The notes: generated from the letters alone by a model not told the origin. 64,000 nt of DNA from Atrina japonica (GCA_030159075.1 BROG01000635.1:135001-199000); one strand, 5' to 3'; counted from the first letter of the stretch, positions 45,890 through 58,865 are shown. A program made the numbers and translations.

Positions 45890-47081
45890 GCAGGGGTTAT
45901 ACCCCCGTTTGACATTTTTAAAAATTATTATTATCATCACGTCTGGAATCCAGAAAAAGGCTTTCCAGAGCTTTTAAATTAGGCCTACCTAATTTTTTGC
46001 GACTCGGTACGCTCGGTGAAAACATTTATATATTATTTTACTCTTCCCTCTAACTGGGAATCTTCGATCCATACTGGCTTTGTTTGTCTATTTTACATTT
46101 TATAGATCTGGACTACTGGCTTTATAATATGGGTTTTGTTTGCCCTACATATCGGTAAGGATGTTGTCGTTTGTGGGTTTTTTTTCAACATGTATGAATA
46201 TTAACATATTTGTATACAAAATTTGCATTGGATCAAAATATATACGATATTCCCCTGTGTTATTATCAGCTAAAGATTTGTAAATTTAATCATCGATGAT
46301 ATCCAATTTTTAAATCAGAATGAATGCACTATTTTGACCTACCAAAGATAAAACAACTTTACGCCCCCTCTTTGAACATTCCTGGATTTGTCCCGGTCAA
46401 TTTAATGAAATATTTGGCCAGAATAAAAACGAGTCGCAATGTGATAATGAACTCTATGGGCTTTTAAACACAGATGGACCTTGTGGAAAAATGATTTTGT
46501 GTCTGGAAGCTAGAGAATACGTCGCTGGGCTGCCGGTTTAATATAAAGAGGTCATAATCCAATGTTTGGAGGATACTAGGCCGAAATTCTGCATCGATTT
46601 TAGTTAACGTTTTGCTGATCCAAACTTTTTTTAGAAGGGTAATCAATGTGATTTACTAGCGGGTTACTAGGCGTATCTTCGCGTCTGGACGCAGAAAAAT
46701 GCTTCTATGGGTTTCTAAATTAAAAAAAAAACATTGTTTTTATTAGATGCGTAAACATATTCCCCATATGAAATATTGCCTCACAATTAAAAACAAATTT
46801 CCCAAAATCTTTGCGCCTCTCTACGCTCGGGGAATAACTTTCAAATTTACAACCACTCCAGCTTAAAACTGTCAGTCGGTCGTTTTGATGATCATGTATA
46901 CATTGCATCACAATAAGTATAAATTTTATGTCACCAGCATGAAAAACACCTTTAAAAAATCTAGATCTCCACTGTTGTAAATATTTATTGCATATTCTTA
47001 CTATAGGCATACGTAATTTTCTGCTATTGTAGAAGTTGAAATTCAACCCCCCCTAAAAAAAAATCATGGATCCGCCCCTGT
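45890..47081. mobile_element. Possible hAT-like non-autonomous element
   Basis: Left CAGGGGTTATACCCCC and right GGATCCGCCCCTG give short CAGGGG inverted ends of the type seen in hAT elements. The right end (TAAAAAAAAATCATGGATCC) is characteristic of such repeats. No 8-bp duplication was seen and there is no transposase frame, so the boundaries are tentative. Confidence 0.4.
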
Positions 47082-47855
47082 AACCTGAGATTTGGGTCAT
47101 GCATATACCTTAAAGGTTAAGATTGTGGTGCACTTATGGACAGAATGTTTTCTGGGCTGTAGCTTTCCAACCCTTGCCGTGAATTCATTCAAACTTTAAT
47201 CTTAATGATGATGACCCTGACCCTGTGTCATATTTTCAATGTCACTACATGTATTACTGGATTACCATATTTTGATCAATATTTACCCCGTTAAACATGC
47301 TTAATTAAAGTGTAATCTTGCTTTTTAGACTTCTCATTTGAATTATTTATATCGATGGTCTGATTAGCCAAGTGATCTCTCAACATTTGATATATATTCT
47401 TTATCGAGGGTGAAGTCTCACAATTTTTTTTCAAACATTAAAAAAGTAGTTTATTTGATAGAAAAACATTGAGCATGGTATTCCAAGGAAATAAATACAA
47501 TACTGTCTAAAGTGAAATTTGGGGTGTTTTAAAATTGAGAATTTTAAAGAGATTGAACAATAGTGGTCTAAAGAGCAAAGTGGACTCCTAAGTAAAGTGA
47601 AATGGTTACAAAAAAGTGGCACAAGATCCTCCACTTATAAATACTGCATCTTACAATTATACTCTACTAAATTTAATATCAAAGCAGGGACCAGCGAGAC
47701 ATAATTGTTAATCATGAAATAAGGACTGTTTTAATATATCCCAAAATATCCCAATGACATGTAAACCAAAGTGACATTTATTCACAATTTTTTTTATATA
47801 ATTAAAAAATGTTGATTTTTAACAAAACCATTATATACGTCCCTGTTTTTAATAT

Positions 47856-47861
<6 letters not shown>

Positions 47862-47889
<28 letters not shown>
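47862..47889. repeat. (GT)n microsatellite
   Basis: A GT run of about 28 bases, about 150 bp upstream of the KCTD-like start codon. Confidence 0.95.
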
Positions 47890-47891
<2 letters not shown>

Positions 47892-47969
47892 GATAACCTT
47901 TGACACGACTTCCTGAAATTAGGTCGACCTTAGCTGCGGGGGTCAGATAGCGTCAGTAACGCACACCAT

Positions 47970-47978
47970 ACCGGAAGT
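47970..47978 (+). promoter_or_regulatory. ETS/GABP-type motif upstream of the KCTD-like gene
   Basis: ACCGGAAGT, the ETS-family (GABP) core, lies 57 bp before the start codon at 48035, in a locally GC-richer segment. Such motifs are common in TATA-less animal promoters. Function is inferred. Confidence 0.45.
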
Positions 47979-48034
47979 TCGTTTGTTTGTAAACATTGTG
48001 AAGGAGGTTACAATATTTTATTTAATGCACAAGA

Positions 48035-48052
48035 ATGGACGGATCCGAGAAG
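48035..48052 (+). CDS. KCTD-like coding exon 1
   Basis: ATG in AAGAATGGAC opens MDGSEK, then donor GTATAT at 48053. The short first exon fits family members whose BTB domain starts almost at the N-terminus. The alternative, reading through from an ATG at 51361, would put the BTB domain after 25 unlikely residues and ignore a strong acceptor. Confidence 0.7.
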
Positions 48053-51000
48053 GTATATATTATATGCATAAATATTTGTTTAAATAATGTTTATGACCTG
48101 CAATTAGATAAATTTAGAAGCATCGTTTTATGTGAATGTGTTTTGATGTAAGTGTAAGAAGGCGGACCGTGTCCTGGCCAGATCAGAACTGCGTGCCTGG
48201 ACGGGCAGTCTTTATGATTGACAAAATCGAGTCTACATGACTACCTTTCATTCAAAAGTTTGATTGATATTTTCCAAAGTGATGTTTTTCAAGTCGCCTT
48301 TATCCAGTTTGCTATAAAAAAGCAGGCTCGTGGGTAAAGCTGTTGACTGTGATTAATTATTGCGTCACCGCTTTCGATGCTAAATATAAAACTGCCTACG
48401 TGAATTATTTCCCTTTACTCAATCCACTTAGCAATTTCTAAACCTCGGCTTGCTTTTGTAGATATGATCATATTTAGTGTTAATTTTTTATTACTAGTGT
48501 TTGATGCAGGCTCCATATCATGTTTAAATTGATAACTCTCAAGAGATCTAGACGTATCTCATAATCTGCCCTTTCACCAATGTTTTGGTGATGTAAGAAA
48601 TCGTTGATTTTTTAAAAATAAAAAAAAAATTGAAAGGAGCAGAAAATCTTTTATATGAGAGTCACATATGAAAATAATGATAGCATCTATAATACAGTAA
48701 TGATGATAACAATTATAATAATATTTTTTTTTGTAATGTATATATGTAGGGAAAATATGCCACACAATTTTTTTAAATACTTTTTTATAAATGAAAAGAA
48801 AGTCAATGAAAAAAATGAAATTAAAATTTGTTGAAAACACATGTACACAAATTAATTTTATATACAAAGTACAGTTACTGGCACTGAATTTCGCATCTAT
48901 GTGTATAATAACGCATTTTCTAGTAAAAATATATATATTTTTTAAAATTCAACTGCAGTTAACCTTTAACCTTTAACACGGGAAAGGAAGGTCTTCCAAC
49001 AAATTTAGTAACTTTTGGTTACTGGCGGGTTCGAATCTACATCGTTAGAAAATGGAATCGAAAACATATGAAGTAGAGATTCTTTGTGATTTGATCATCT
49101 ACAAGATGTAGCAAGGTCATTTGAACTGTAACTCAAACTTGTGACTTCATAGACTCGCCCTGTTACACGTACATTGTATAAACTGTAAGAAATCTATTAA
49201 TAATTTCACAAAAACGAGATTTGAGTGCACATGAACATGATGTATGTTTATTTCCAAAGCGATAATCAGCAGTATACTGCGTACTATGCAATTAATTTTG
49301 TATATGTAAGTCCGTCACCATACGCAAATCTGAGGAAAAATCAAAATGTTAAAGATTAATCTTGATTTCAGATTATTTCACCCATTCATGCAAAAAGAAA
49401 GTTCAATCAAATTCGGATAATTTGTTACACATTACTTGGATATACTCTCATACAATTGTACATCGATGTTATACTCGGTAAATATTTTTGAATTATTATC
49501 ATTTTTATTTTATTTCATTATTTTTTTATTTTTTTTTTTTATTATTTTTTCATACAGTGCAATAAATAAATTTTTTTTTGAATTAAAGAAATCCCGGGTA
49601 ATCGCTCTTTAGGGTTCAAACTTCGTTGCCTATTATAAATTCGTAAAGAAATCCTATACTGTTAAAGTTAAATGTAATAACATTGTATATATGTACATGA
49701 TATATTGAGGTGCATTAGTTTCCTGTTTTATGAGAAGAAAAAATATGGATATGAATAAAGGACAAATGGCTTTTTCAAATGGGGTTACAAATTTGGGTCA
49801 ACAATTTAACTGGATAACGTTGGATATATTTTTAAAATCTTTTCTTTGATCATTTATTTCAATTTCTTAGTTTTTATAATTAAAATAGGGGCACAGTGCA
49901 GACTTGCCAACATTGAAAAAAAAATCATGGGGGATATTTTTTCAATATCATGGGGAAGACTTTAAATTTTAGTAATAATTAATAGGAATATTTAAATTTA
50001 TCATCAGGGAAATATGCATTTTTCTTGAATAAATTATCAAAATTTTACATGAAAACAGGTAGTTGCCCTATTTACGGGCGAGCCTTGGCAAGTGTGCAGT
50101 TTCAAATGGGATTAAGTCAGCCCCCCCCCCCCCCTTGCTACCTTGTGTAAGAGATTCTGAAAACAAACTGATATTGGTCAATTTTGTGCCAGAATTATTC
50201 TTTATTTTTCTATGTATTAAATGACCTGAAGTTAATGTTAAATGACTCCGTCTCTCAATATTTGAACTAAAATATGCACGAGTTGTGTCTGAGGCCGTCT
50301 GTCACATTAGGGAATCGTCGAATTTAGTATATAATGCCGAAATGCGAGTTGTCTCTTTTGTGTCGGGGGAGTTGTTAGTTGTCACTCGGACAAATTTTTA
50401 TGTCCATTCTAGACGACAACATACGTTCATATTTCAAGTATCAATGCGAAAGTTTGAGTAGTTCCGTTCACAGCAGATTTTCAGCAGGATTTTGTTTACT
50501 GGGACCCTGTTTAAAAGGCAATTATTTTCCTTGTTACACAGGTCAATGGTCATGTCAGTATTTTGTTTAGTAGTGATCGACTAATTATTATCATAATTCA
50601 ATAATTTCCCTTGGAGTGTACAATCCCGACTAATCTTTGCCATAATTTAATGATTTGATTAATTTACAATGGAAATTTGGAATATACAGACCTAGTCGAA
50701 GTAGCAAAACTGTCTGTCGGCTATATATATGTAGTCAAAATAATGAAATAAATGTTTAGCTTGGGTATTGAGTAAATTTAATTTGGACCAGATCACCTTT
50801 TCATTTTGTGCGAACACATCGACGAAGTAAACAAGGGTCACATGTAGGCCTTATATAATAGTCCCTACATATATATTTTTTGGCAGTAGTGTCATGTAAA
50901 TTTTGAATTTACTGGGTTGGTGTAAATACCAAATTTACAACATGACAGTAGAATGGTTACGATATAAAAGTTCTTTATTGTCCTATTCACATAAGATGGC

Positions 51001-52170
51001 AGGACAGGATAACCTTTTAATACGGATGATTCTACTCACTTTTAGGTTATGACAAGCTGCACGGGGAAAACGTTTTAATCCTCACTGGATACTCTCTTAC
51101 ACAAGTAGGAACGATTACTCTAGTCAGTGTAATTTTAATGTTATGCTTTATTACGTTAAAGAACCCTCACTGCTCAATGGCCGTAAGTGCTGAGCATAGG
51201 CTAAAATTTGAAGCCCTTCATCGGCATTTGGTGACGTCTCCATATGAGTGAGATATTCTTGAGTGGGACGTTAAATAACAATAAACAACTAAACAAAATA
51301 AACTTATATTAATAGTTAGTAAACTTATATTAATAGTTAGTTTTCTAGTACATAGTGCATGGTGTACATGTATCTTACTTCATAGTCAAAATCCATAGAT
51401 ATAGAACATATTGTTCTTTTTTATTTCAGTTTCCAGATGTGATTGAACTAAATGTTGGTGGCAAATATTATACCACCAGCCTGCTGACTCTTGTCAAGTG
51501 TGAAGGAACCATGTTGTCAGCCATGTTTAGCGGGAATTACAACGTTAAGAAGGACCAGCATGGCCGATATTTTATTGATGCTGATGGCGATTATTTTGTG
51601 TATATTTTAAACTATCTTCGGTATGCCGAGTTACCGCCTACAGATGTGGCGGGAAAAGTATACAGGGAAGCCACTTATTTTGGACTTCATGGATTGATCG
51701 AGGAACTTGAAAAACGTCCAAGTTTCCTGGCAAGAATGCATAGAGAGAGTTACAGAACCCAGTTCCCAGGGTATCAGAAACTAATCAAATCTGTGGTAGA
51801 TAAGCTATCCAGCCTTAGTTCAAACAGCAGTGACACAACATCTGAAATCCTGTTAGTGCTGTTCTCCAGGGACAAAAAAGCCAAATTACCAACTTTTGAC
51901 AAAAAACATTGGTGTATATATAAAGCAAAAAACAAGAAAAAACTCAAAGCGGACTTTATTTTTGGGCCATGGTCCAAGAAAACATGCGAGAAAGATGTCA
52001 TGAACTGTATCACCTTTGATTTGCAAGAAAAGGGCTTCATCATTACCCATGAAGCACTGGGGCAGTGCAGCTACAAATGTGACAGTCCACCAGATTATCC
52101 GGGTGAACCAATGGTTGAAAACTGCAATAAAGTTTTCTATAAAATAACATTTTATTGGTGGAAAACCTAA
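48035..52170 (+). CDS. KCTD7/KCTD14-like BTB domain protein, two coding exons
   Basis: A BTB/T1-domain protein of the KCTD family, members of which oligomerise and often act as adaptors for cullin-3 ubiquitin ligases. Exons 48035-48052 (MDGSEK) and 51430-52170 join in phase 0 for 252 residues (human KCTD14 255, KCTD7 289). The BTB domain (about residues 7-105) begins FPDVIELNVGGKYYTTSLLT and continues LSAMFSGNY, GRYFIDADGDYFVYILNYLR and VYREATYFGL. The C-terminal domain carries FGPWSKKTCEKDVMNCI and ends KITFYWWKT, matching the FGPW block and terminal WW of KCTD7/14. Which of the two it is orthologous to cannot be settled by eye. AATAAA (52169-52174) overlaps the stop codon. Confidence 0.87.
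50985..51150. mobile_element. MITE of the ATAACTTGGC family, third copy
   Basis: CACATAAGATGGCAGGACAG, then CGGATGATTCTACTCACTTT, ACTGGATACTCTCTTAC and GTAATTTTAATGTTATGCTT are shared with the copies at 42883 and 45295. The right end is replaced by the SINE tail that follows. Confidence 0.7.
51147..51297 (+). mobile_element. SINE family 2, 5'-truncated copy
   Basis: ACGTTAAAGAACCCTCACTG through GAGTGGGACGTTAAATAACA, matching the 3' half of the SINE at 44345-44810. It ends in an AACTAAACAAAA tail. Confidence 0.85.
51430..52170 (+). CDS. KCTD-like coding exon 2 (BTB and C-terminal domains)
   Basis: Follows acceptor TTTTTTATTTCAG. 246 codons and a stop, carrying the whole recognisable protein in one uninterrupted frame. 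Confidence 0.9.
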   Translation, partial: FPDVIELNVGGKYYTTSLLTLVKCEGTMLSAMFSGNYNVKKDQHGRYFIDADGDYFVYILNYLRYAELPPTDVAGKVYREATYFGLHGLIEELEKRPSFLARMHRESYRTQFPGYQKLIKSVVDKLSSLSSNSSDTTSEILLVLFSRDKKAKLPTFDKKHWCIYKAKNKKKLKADFIFGPWSKKTCEKDVMNCITFDLQEKGFIITHEALGQCSYKCDSPPDYPGEPMVENCNKVFYKITFYWWKT

Positions 52171-52484
52171 TAAAGTAGTGTTATGAAAACACATGAATGT
52201 AAAAACCATGCCACTTGATTGTAACATGTGACCTTGAGTTAGAGATACATGTAGGTCAAATGTGAAATATGTCACGTGATTTTATCAAGTAATATTTTGT
52301 TTGGCGAATTGTTTCAGTATCTACATGTAGGGCATTTATACATGCATGTTAGTATTATTGTTGAGGTGTCCATTGATCACACATGTGTACGCATAAATTA
52401 TGCTAATTTTGAATATGCAAAACACAATGGAGAAAGAACATGTGCAATCAGAATTTTAGTACAAAATGTCAAACGGAAGGCCTT

Positions 52485-52486
<2 letters not shown>

Positions 52487-52573
<87 letters not shown>
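52487..52573. repeat. (CT)n microsatellite
   Basis: A CT run of about 87 bases downstream of the KCTD-like gene. Its flanks differ from the CT/GA pair at 127 and 2032. Confidence 0.97.
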
Positions 52574-52575
<2 letters not shown>

Positions 52576-53301
52576 TTTTTGTACTATATATGTACATGTA
52601 CCAACCTGTAATATTCAAGGTCAATTCAGGAAATTGTGTGAAATTTTTAGATCGGCAGAGTATTAAATGTCTATTTAGCTCTTGTTTTACTACAGAATAG
52701 TATTTATATATTATTAACTACAGTTAATATATGTCTTGTATATATTTTACAGCTGGATTTATTTTGTCTTGTTGATACAACATACATATATATATATATA
52801 TATTAGGAATTTTAACAACCCCTTTTCAAATTGTATATAAATTAGCGTTTTTAAATATGTATATAACTTTAGAATTCTAAAATTGTTACTGTTATACTTT
52901 TTTATGTATAAATAATATGCAAATTTTATCTATATATTTTTACAGTCAATTCTGTATACATTGTTTTTTACATTTATGTATATACTAAGTTGTTTACATG
53001 GACACCTTCACGTCTCCAACATGTTCTTTTTTTCTTGCCAACATTATTGCGGGGAAATCTAAAACAGAAGCGAAAATACTAGTTTAGTGTACAATCGATG
53101 AAGGATAGCTATGTTGAACTTTTGGGAGATTTACATGTATAATTAATATAAGTTTTATTAGAATGAAATGCACTCAAAATGGTACACTTACTTATGTGTA
53201 GCTTATTCTTCTTTGTTATTACGTATTTTTCAAGTTTAATAAATTTAAAATGTCTTCGTGAATTTTCAATCAAAGATCAGTCTTGTTTCTATCTTTTTAG
53301 A

Positions 53302-53619
53302 TATTATAAACATAATACCAAAGTTAAAATGCTCAAGACGATATCGTTTCTGTCAATTAGACTTCATCAGTTGAGCTTCAATTTGAAAAGTATGTGTATT
53401 TTCGAAAGATAAAGTGGTATCATACAAGGCCAAATAATATCTCTAAAAGTATAGCCGAAATCCGTCTAAGAGTAACCACTGTAAAAAAATGACTATCTTA
53501 GCTTTAGATAATTTTCGCATTTAAATAGTGTTAACAGTGCCAAATATTACTTTAGTATAAGAAATACCAGGTACTAGGTTTATGTAAACCCTCGGGGACT
53601 CAAACGGTCCACCAGCAGT
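53302..53619 (-). repeat. Dispersed family copy, minus half of an inverted pair
   Basis: Well-preserved reverse complement of the 6952 family from ATTATAAACATAATACCAAA to GGTCCACCAGCAG, where it is cut off. It is followed directly by a plus-strand partial copy. Confidence 0.88.
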
Positions 53620-53787
53620 TAGCTAAGATTATAATCTTTTTACAGTGGTCACTCTAAAACGGATTTAGCTATGCATTTAGATTTATTTTGGCCTTGTTGT
53701 ATACCACTTTCCTTTTAGAAAATTTATTTATAATTGGAGCTCTACTGACGAAGTTTAATTATAGCTGGTATTATGTTATAATATTTA
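53620..53787 (+). repeat. Dispersed family copy, plus half of an inverted pair
   Basis: TTAGCTAAGATTATAATC, CACTCTAAAACGGATTTAGC, TTTTGGCCTTGTTGTATACC and a terminal GGTATTATGTTATAATATTT place this as the 3' half of the family in plus orientation, head to head with the preceding copy. Confidence 0.82.
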
Positions 53788-54059
53788 AATGCAAACTCAT
53801 TTTGAATCGTGGTTTGATATACAAAGTATTTCATTCACAATACCTGTTTTGTTCTGTTTCATTTTGAGTTGTATACGGTAATATCCATATTTGATCTGTT
53901 AAAAGAACCAATGGCTATATTTTCCTGGTTTTATTGCGATAGCCATATTTTACCAGTGAAAGAAAACAAGTGGTAATTAGGGATGTGATATGTTATGATT
54001 TGTATGGCGATATCCATATTTTACCAGGAACAATTAACCTCTTTGTTAGTAAAATCGGT

Positions 54060-54305
54060 ATAACATGGCGGGTTGGACTCTCGTGAACTCTTCCCTGACC
54101 TGGACGAGTTGACATTTCAGGTAATAAAGCATAATGACATTAGAATTACACTAACAAGAGAATTTGTACCCACTTGTCAACATATCTAAGAGTATCCAGT
54201 GAGGAATAAAATGCTTTTACCGTAAAGTCTGTCTAACCGAAAAATCAGCAGTATCATCAGCGTGATAATCAAAAGGTTTCTCACCCAGTTATGTGAAATC
54301 TACCA
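54060..54305. mobile_element. MITE of the ATAACTTGGC family, fourth copy
   Basis: Minus-oriented copy: ATAACATGGCGGGTTGGACT at one end, CATAATGACATTAGAATTAC, AGAGTATCCAGTGAGG and CCCAGTTATGTGAAATC at the other. Confidence 0.7.
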
Positions 54306-54319
54306 TTACTGTTGGTCTT

Positions 54320-57300
54320 TTTCAACAGCAGATCTGTACTGCCAAAGGACAAGTAGATCTTATAATGACAAAATTTAGAGTGTGGGGGAATTGATCAAGT
54401 CCACATTGTAGCGCTGTCAGTGTGACTTATAGTACTAACGGAAAATGTTAGCAGTGTCATGGACATCATTCAAACAGATGTACAATAGACCTACATGTAT
54501 ATTGTAATACGCACCATGCCACTTTACTAACATTTACCTTACGTCAAAACAATTGTGACTATATCAGTCATTTTCGAAACTTTTATACTATTCATTTGGA
54601 ATTTCTTAATGAATCCTTTTTCAGGAAGCAAGGATAAGCCGATACACTGATTCCTAAAGATCACAATACACTTTAACCCCTGTTGTAATGAACATTGCCC
54701 ATCATAAACCTGCTCGTTTCAGAGATGATAACTGTTCAGAAGTCTTTTTGTAATATTTTAATTTGCAAATGAAGGTATAAACGCTTTAAATATTTGCAGT
54801 GATCTAAATTATAACAATATACAGTCTTTAACTCCAACATACATTAAATTGTGGACAACGCATCCTATTTTATTTACTTTAGCTTTTCAACATATTATTG
54901 TATCCAAACTATTAAACAGGTTTTGTAGTGCCAAGATATCAACAAACTTTTTTACACAATATTGTCACACATTCATCTCCCTTCAAGTACAATCCTACCG
55001 GGCACCGGTCACGTTTCTATAGTCGAAAATGAAAACATCAAAAACCTTATTTAAGACGGCTAAATACCACGATGCCTGTTCCTTTCTAATTGCATGGTTA
55101 GAGACAAATCTTCAGTTTAGTTATGAATTCTGTCGATGATTATGCCAGACGATGAACCAAACATGAAGTCGAGGAACCAGTAAGTTTGTCTTAATGGTTA
55201 AAATAATATGACAGTTGATAAAACTTCGACGGGTATACAAATGTGAAGACTCTTAATATGGACCTCACAGAACAACCTTAGGGATTAATTAAGCATGACA
55301 GTATATTGGTTGGGAGGTCAACAACTTTATGCATTTAACCAAGACGTAAGCATCCGTTGACCAGTTTCACCCGTCACTTGTTCAACGTCTAGACCAACAT
55401 AAAGGGCTTAACGTATACTAATCATAATCATTATAAACATTTCACAAACTCAAATCGAACAATATTATTGATGTCACTTCAATATTCAGATAGACAAAAA
55501 TATATCGGAGAACAAGGACATATCGACTAAATCTTGGAGATATTGATTCCCCATTTCCGATGGATTTATATCCTATCGCTAGATAGTTTGTTTATGTATA
55601 AGGGATGATATGTCCAACATGATCTTGTATATCATATCATTCTGTAGATTATAAATGTAGCTGACTGACTGGTGCACTATCATTGTCTGAATAGGTATAT
55701 GAAGAATAGGGATCGACAGTGTCGGCTAGTGAATGTGTACTTCGATTGTTAGCATCTTTAAACCCGTCAAAACAGTTTGGAATTCGACCAAACGATACTA
55801 AAATATTACACCAGTCTAGACTTAACTCATCAACCCCTGAAAAACAATGGACTCTGCTGTAAATCAATGATTAAGGTCAGCCCAAATGTGTCTTTAGGGG
55901 ATGAATGGGTCAATGAAGAGTTGTGATTCGGCTCCAAATGTGTAAATCATTTGAAATAAATGGAATGAATGATGTAGGAACTGGAATTCATTTATTATAT
56001 TTGGTGTAATTTTAATTAATGAATATTCATATATAATTATACCAGTATAGCTGGATGGAGATAAAATAATACATCATTAACTTCGTCAAAATAACACACC
56101 ACTTCATATTGATTTGTAATACTACTAAATCTAGTATATAAAATTGCAGATGGTCAGGACAGCATGAATCATGTATGTTTTGATTTCAAAGTTATGAAAA
56201 GTTAGTGAAGTTGAATTCGGACCGGTGTCGGCATAAAAATTGAAAGTCAGTGGTCCCCTGAAGCTCAAGGATCCATTACTTCATTACATAAGTCAAAGAA
56301 TATGTCATATATTTGGCACTACCTTTAGCTTGTGACATTTCCATAAATCTGAAACTTTCGTGGCAGAATTTAACAACAACACTAGCAACATTGTTTGAGA
56401 AAAAAATAATAATTTTAAAATTCTATTGAATCCCTTATTTGGCAAGGATGAAAGCTAACTCAAGTAAACAAGAAATATAATGAACATGAAATAGAGTTAA
56501 CTCCCTTCGTACACTATTTCTGTATTTTGAAGTTTGTGTTGCTTTTTAACGTTTTACTCGAATAAATTTGTGCTCAACATCACAATTGTCTAATTTATCT
56601 GATCTGGAAGTCGAGATAAGAATTAACCGTTGTAGCCAAACAGAGACAATAATAGTGGGTGGTAAAATATTAAAGAAAGATACTTTATAATTTCTGTTCA
56701 TCGCAGAATATAAACGTTTAGCCCTGATCCCCAGAGTAAGCAGAACTATACTTGATAAACGCATCAAAATCACAAATATCAAACATTTACGAAAGGTTAC
56801 AGCATAATAACGGAACAATTGATACATGCAGACGACTGGCGACAAAGTTAATCACAACGGAGGACGTATCGTAAATTACAAGCGTCTGATGACGCTGACC
56901 AAGTAATGACATGTATCTACTTATTGTCTCTCGTGGGGCACATACAATTGCTCCTTATCCCAAGCTCTTCCGTTATAATTCTTTGGAATAGATCTACATT
57001 TATTTAATTTCGTCAAAATATCTTGATTTGTTGCTCGCAACGAACAATAATTTAATGGAAGTGATGGGAATTATGTCAGGGTCATGACGGTACTTTATTG
57101 TAGAGTTAGGCTTTTGGGGACAATCTTATCAATAAATCTATGTCGTACGTCGAGGATATACCTACTTGTCGCTCGATACATACCGTTAAATTTTTACTTT
57201 TGCATCAGTGATTTTCATATTCCAAATCGCAAGTCTAAAGTTTTTTGTTAGAATCTTTTAAGAGCACTACCCTAACTTAAGGCCTATGACATATTAAATA

Positions 57301-57840
57301 TTATAATTTGGTTAAATTCAAACATGCATGAAGGACGGCTATATACTTATCAGTCATTAATGTTTACATTTCACCAATTAAATTACAAACACTAGTATGT
57401 CATATTCGCACATTTTCACTAACATTGACAATAAATATATGAAAACCTATACCTGCTACATTTGTAAAAATAGATCATGACACAGCGAATACCTAGGTCT
57501 ATAACACTGCTTCGAGGTAGTGACATGATTACAAAAAATACTCATTACTTCAAATTTACTGTTAGTTATTTCTAGAGTTAACTTCAAGTGATCATTACTT
57601 TTCATCCAAGTTTGTAAGTAGTGTATGCAATAAAATATTTAGATATAAAAATGTCAAGCTGCAGCATATATATTGTGTGTGTTCGTCTTAAAATCACAAA
57701 AATAGTCGAGATTGAGTATTGTGTTAACTGGTGACTTCGTTTTTCACTTTTATTTTACACTGAAATAATAAGTTTGACTTCAACGCTTTATGTTTATGAT
57801 GATAAATAACGTGTTTCCAATTCAGTCCAATTCAAACATT
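54320..57840. other. Intergenic, possible exons only
   Basis: No recognised gene. Two weak candidates are noted: a plus-strand segment at 55138-55182 (ATG, then MIMPDDEPNMKSRN) ending at a strong donor (GTAAGT), and the minus-strand frame at 55849-55649. Confidence 0.35.
55649..55846 (-). CDS. Candidate terminal exon, unrecognised
   Basis: On the minus strand, the acceptor-like TTGTTTTTCAG is followed by an open frame GVDELSLDWCNILVSFGRIP to SAPVSQLHL and a stop. The Ser/Thr/Asp-rich tail (ADTVDPYSSYTYSDNDSAP) looks like a cytoplasmic C-terminus, but I match it to no family and see no upstream exon or polyadenylation signal. Confidence 0.2.
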   Translation of the reverse strand, partial: CFSGVDELSLDWCNILVSFGRIPNCFDGFKDANNRSTHSLADTVDPYSSYTYSDNDSAPVSQLHL

Positions 57841-57844
57841 TTAT

Positions 57845-57911
57845 AAACGACTATATAGTCAAAATGATAAAATAAATGTTGGAGGATCAAGTAAATTTGG
57901 GGACTTCTTGT
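57845..57911. mobile_element. End fragment of the GGGCCCGAAGTCACC MITE
   Basis: TATAGTCAAAATGATAAAAT, then AGTAAATTTGGGGACTTC match the right end of the 14820 element. It abuts the full copy that follows. Confidence 0.7.
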
Positions 57912-58310
57912 CCAGAGCCCGAAGTCACCAAATTTACTTTGTTCTTTGTGTCAACTAACTTTTCATGATTTTAAGGTAAAAACACGCAAATTAAATTTAT
58001 TCTGTAACTGCTGTTTGTATATTGACAGTATACAATTGGAAATAATGATTCAAATTATCGCTCATTTAAAGAAAATCTCGGAGATATTAATAAATTGTTT
58101 GAGTATGTATTTTGAGTATCATACACAACGTATTTATTCAATTTTTACAGGAAAATCACGTGGGACGAAAATTGTATATGTTAATGATGAAAAATGATAA
58201 TAGGTTTCTTTATCACTCAGACCCAAAAGTTTTACAAATGAATATATATTTTAAAAATGAAATAAAAGTTGAGCTTAAGTATTGCGTAATCTTGGTGACT
58301 TCCTGCCCAG
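57912..58310. mobile_element. MITE with GCCCGAAGTCACC termini, second full copy
   Basis: Starts CCAGAGCCCGAAGTCACCAA and ends CTTGGTGACTTCCTGCCCAG. The internal order of blocks is the same as at 14820-15231 (AACTTTTCATGATTTT, ATTGACAGTAT, TTTATTC-ATTTTTACAGG). The open frames across it are artefacts. Confidence 0.85.
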
Positions 58311-58637
58311 GTTAATACCTTTAGTTACGCACAGCAATCGTTTCCATTGTAGTACAAAACTGACGTGACACTTAGCAATAAATGATAAAGAAGATCAAAG
58401 GGGCAGGAAAAACCAGAGACAAATGGTGTGCGAAACTGAAAACAAGAAGGTTACCATGGGGTTTGGTTTTATAGCAGTTTGTCATGCTGATAGTTGATTG
58501 ACCGTGTATTTTACTAACGCGAATAAAGAAGAACCTTTGTTATATGATACAGTTCCATTATTATCTTTAAGCGTGTGTATTTTCGAGGTGGACATACAGA
58601 TACGTAATGGGATCATGTTAAACAAAGAATACGGTAT

Positions 58638-58865
58638 AAAGGTAGATCTGGATACGTTACAAAGGTAGACCTGAAGACGTTTTATAGGTATATATGGATA
58701 TGTTATAAAGGTAGACCAGGAGTCGTTATATAGGTAGATCTGGAAACGTTATAAAGGCAAACAAGCAGACGTTATAAAGGCAGATATGGATACGTTATAC
58801 AGGTATATCTGGATACGTTGTAAAGGTAGAACTGGATATTTTATTAGAGTAGATCTAGTGTATAC
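58638..58865. repeat. Minisatellite (~29-bp unit)
   Basis: About eight imperfect copies of AGGTAGATCTGGATACGTT followed by ATAA. Units vary in length and decay toward the ends. Confidence 0.85.

Larger units (their letters stand above)
48053..51429 (+). other. KCTD-like gene intron 1
   Basis: AT-rich intron with a MITE-like pair of ends (GCAGACTTGCCAACATTGA near 49897 and the approximate reverse complement CCTTGGCAAGTGTGCAG near 50099), a poly-C run (50120-50134), a fragment of the GGGCCCGAAGTCACC MITE near 50722-50780 and the elements listed at 50985 and 51147. Confidence 0.65.

Noticed and set aside
51355..51429. N-terminal extension of the KCTD-like protein from an ATG at 51361
   Set aside because: It crosses a strong pyrimidine-rich acceptor, has no homology to the family, and a better short first exon exists at 48035.
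56546..56845. 99-codon minus-strand ORF with hydrophobic stretches, considered as a receptor fragment
   Set aside because: The hydrophobic segments do not fit a transmembrane family motif, and no flanking exons were found.
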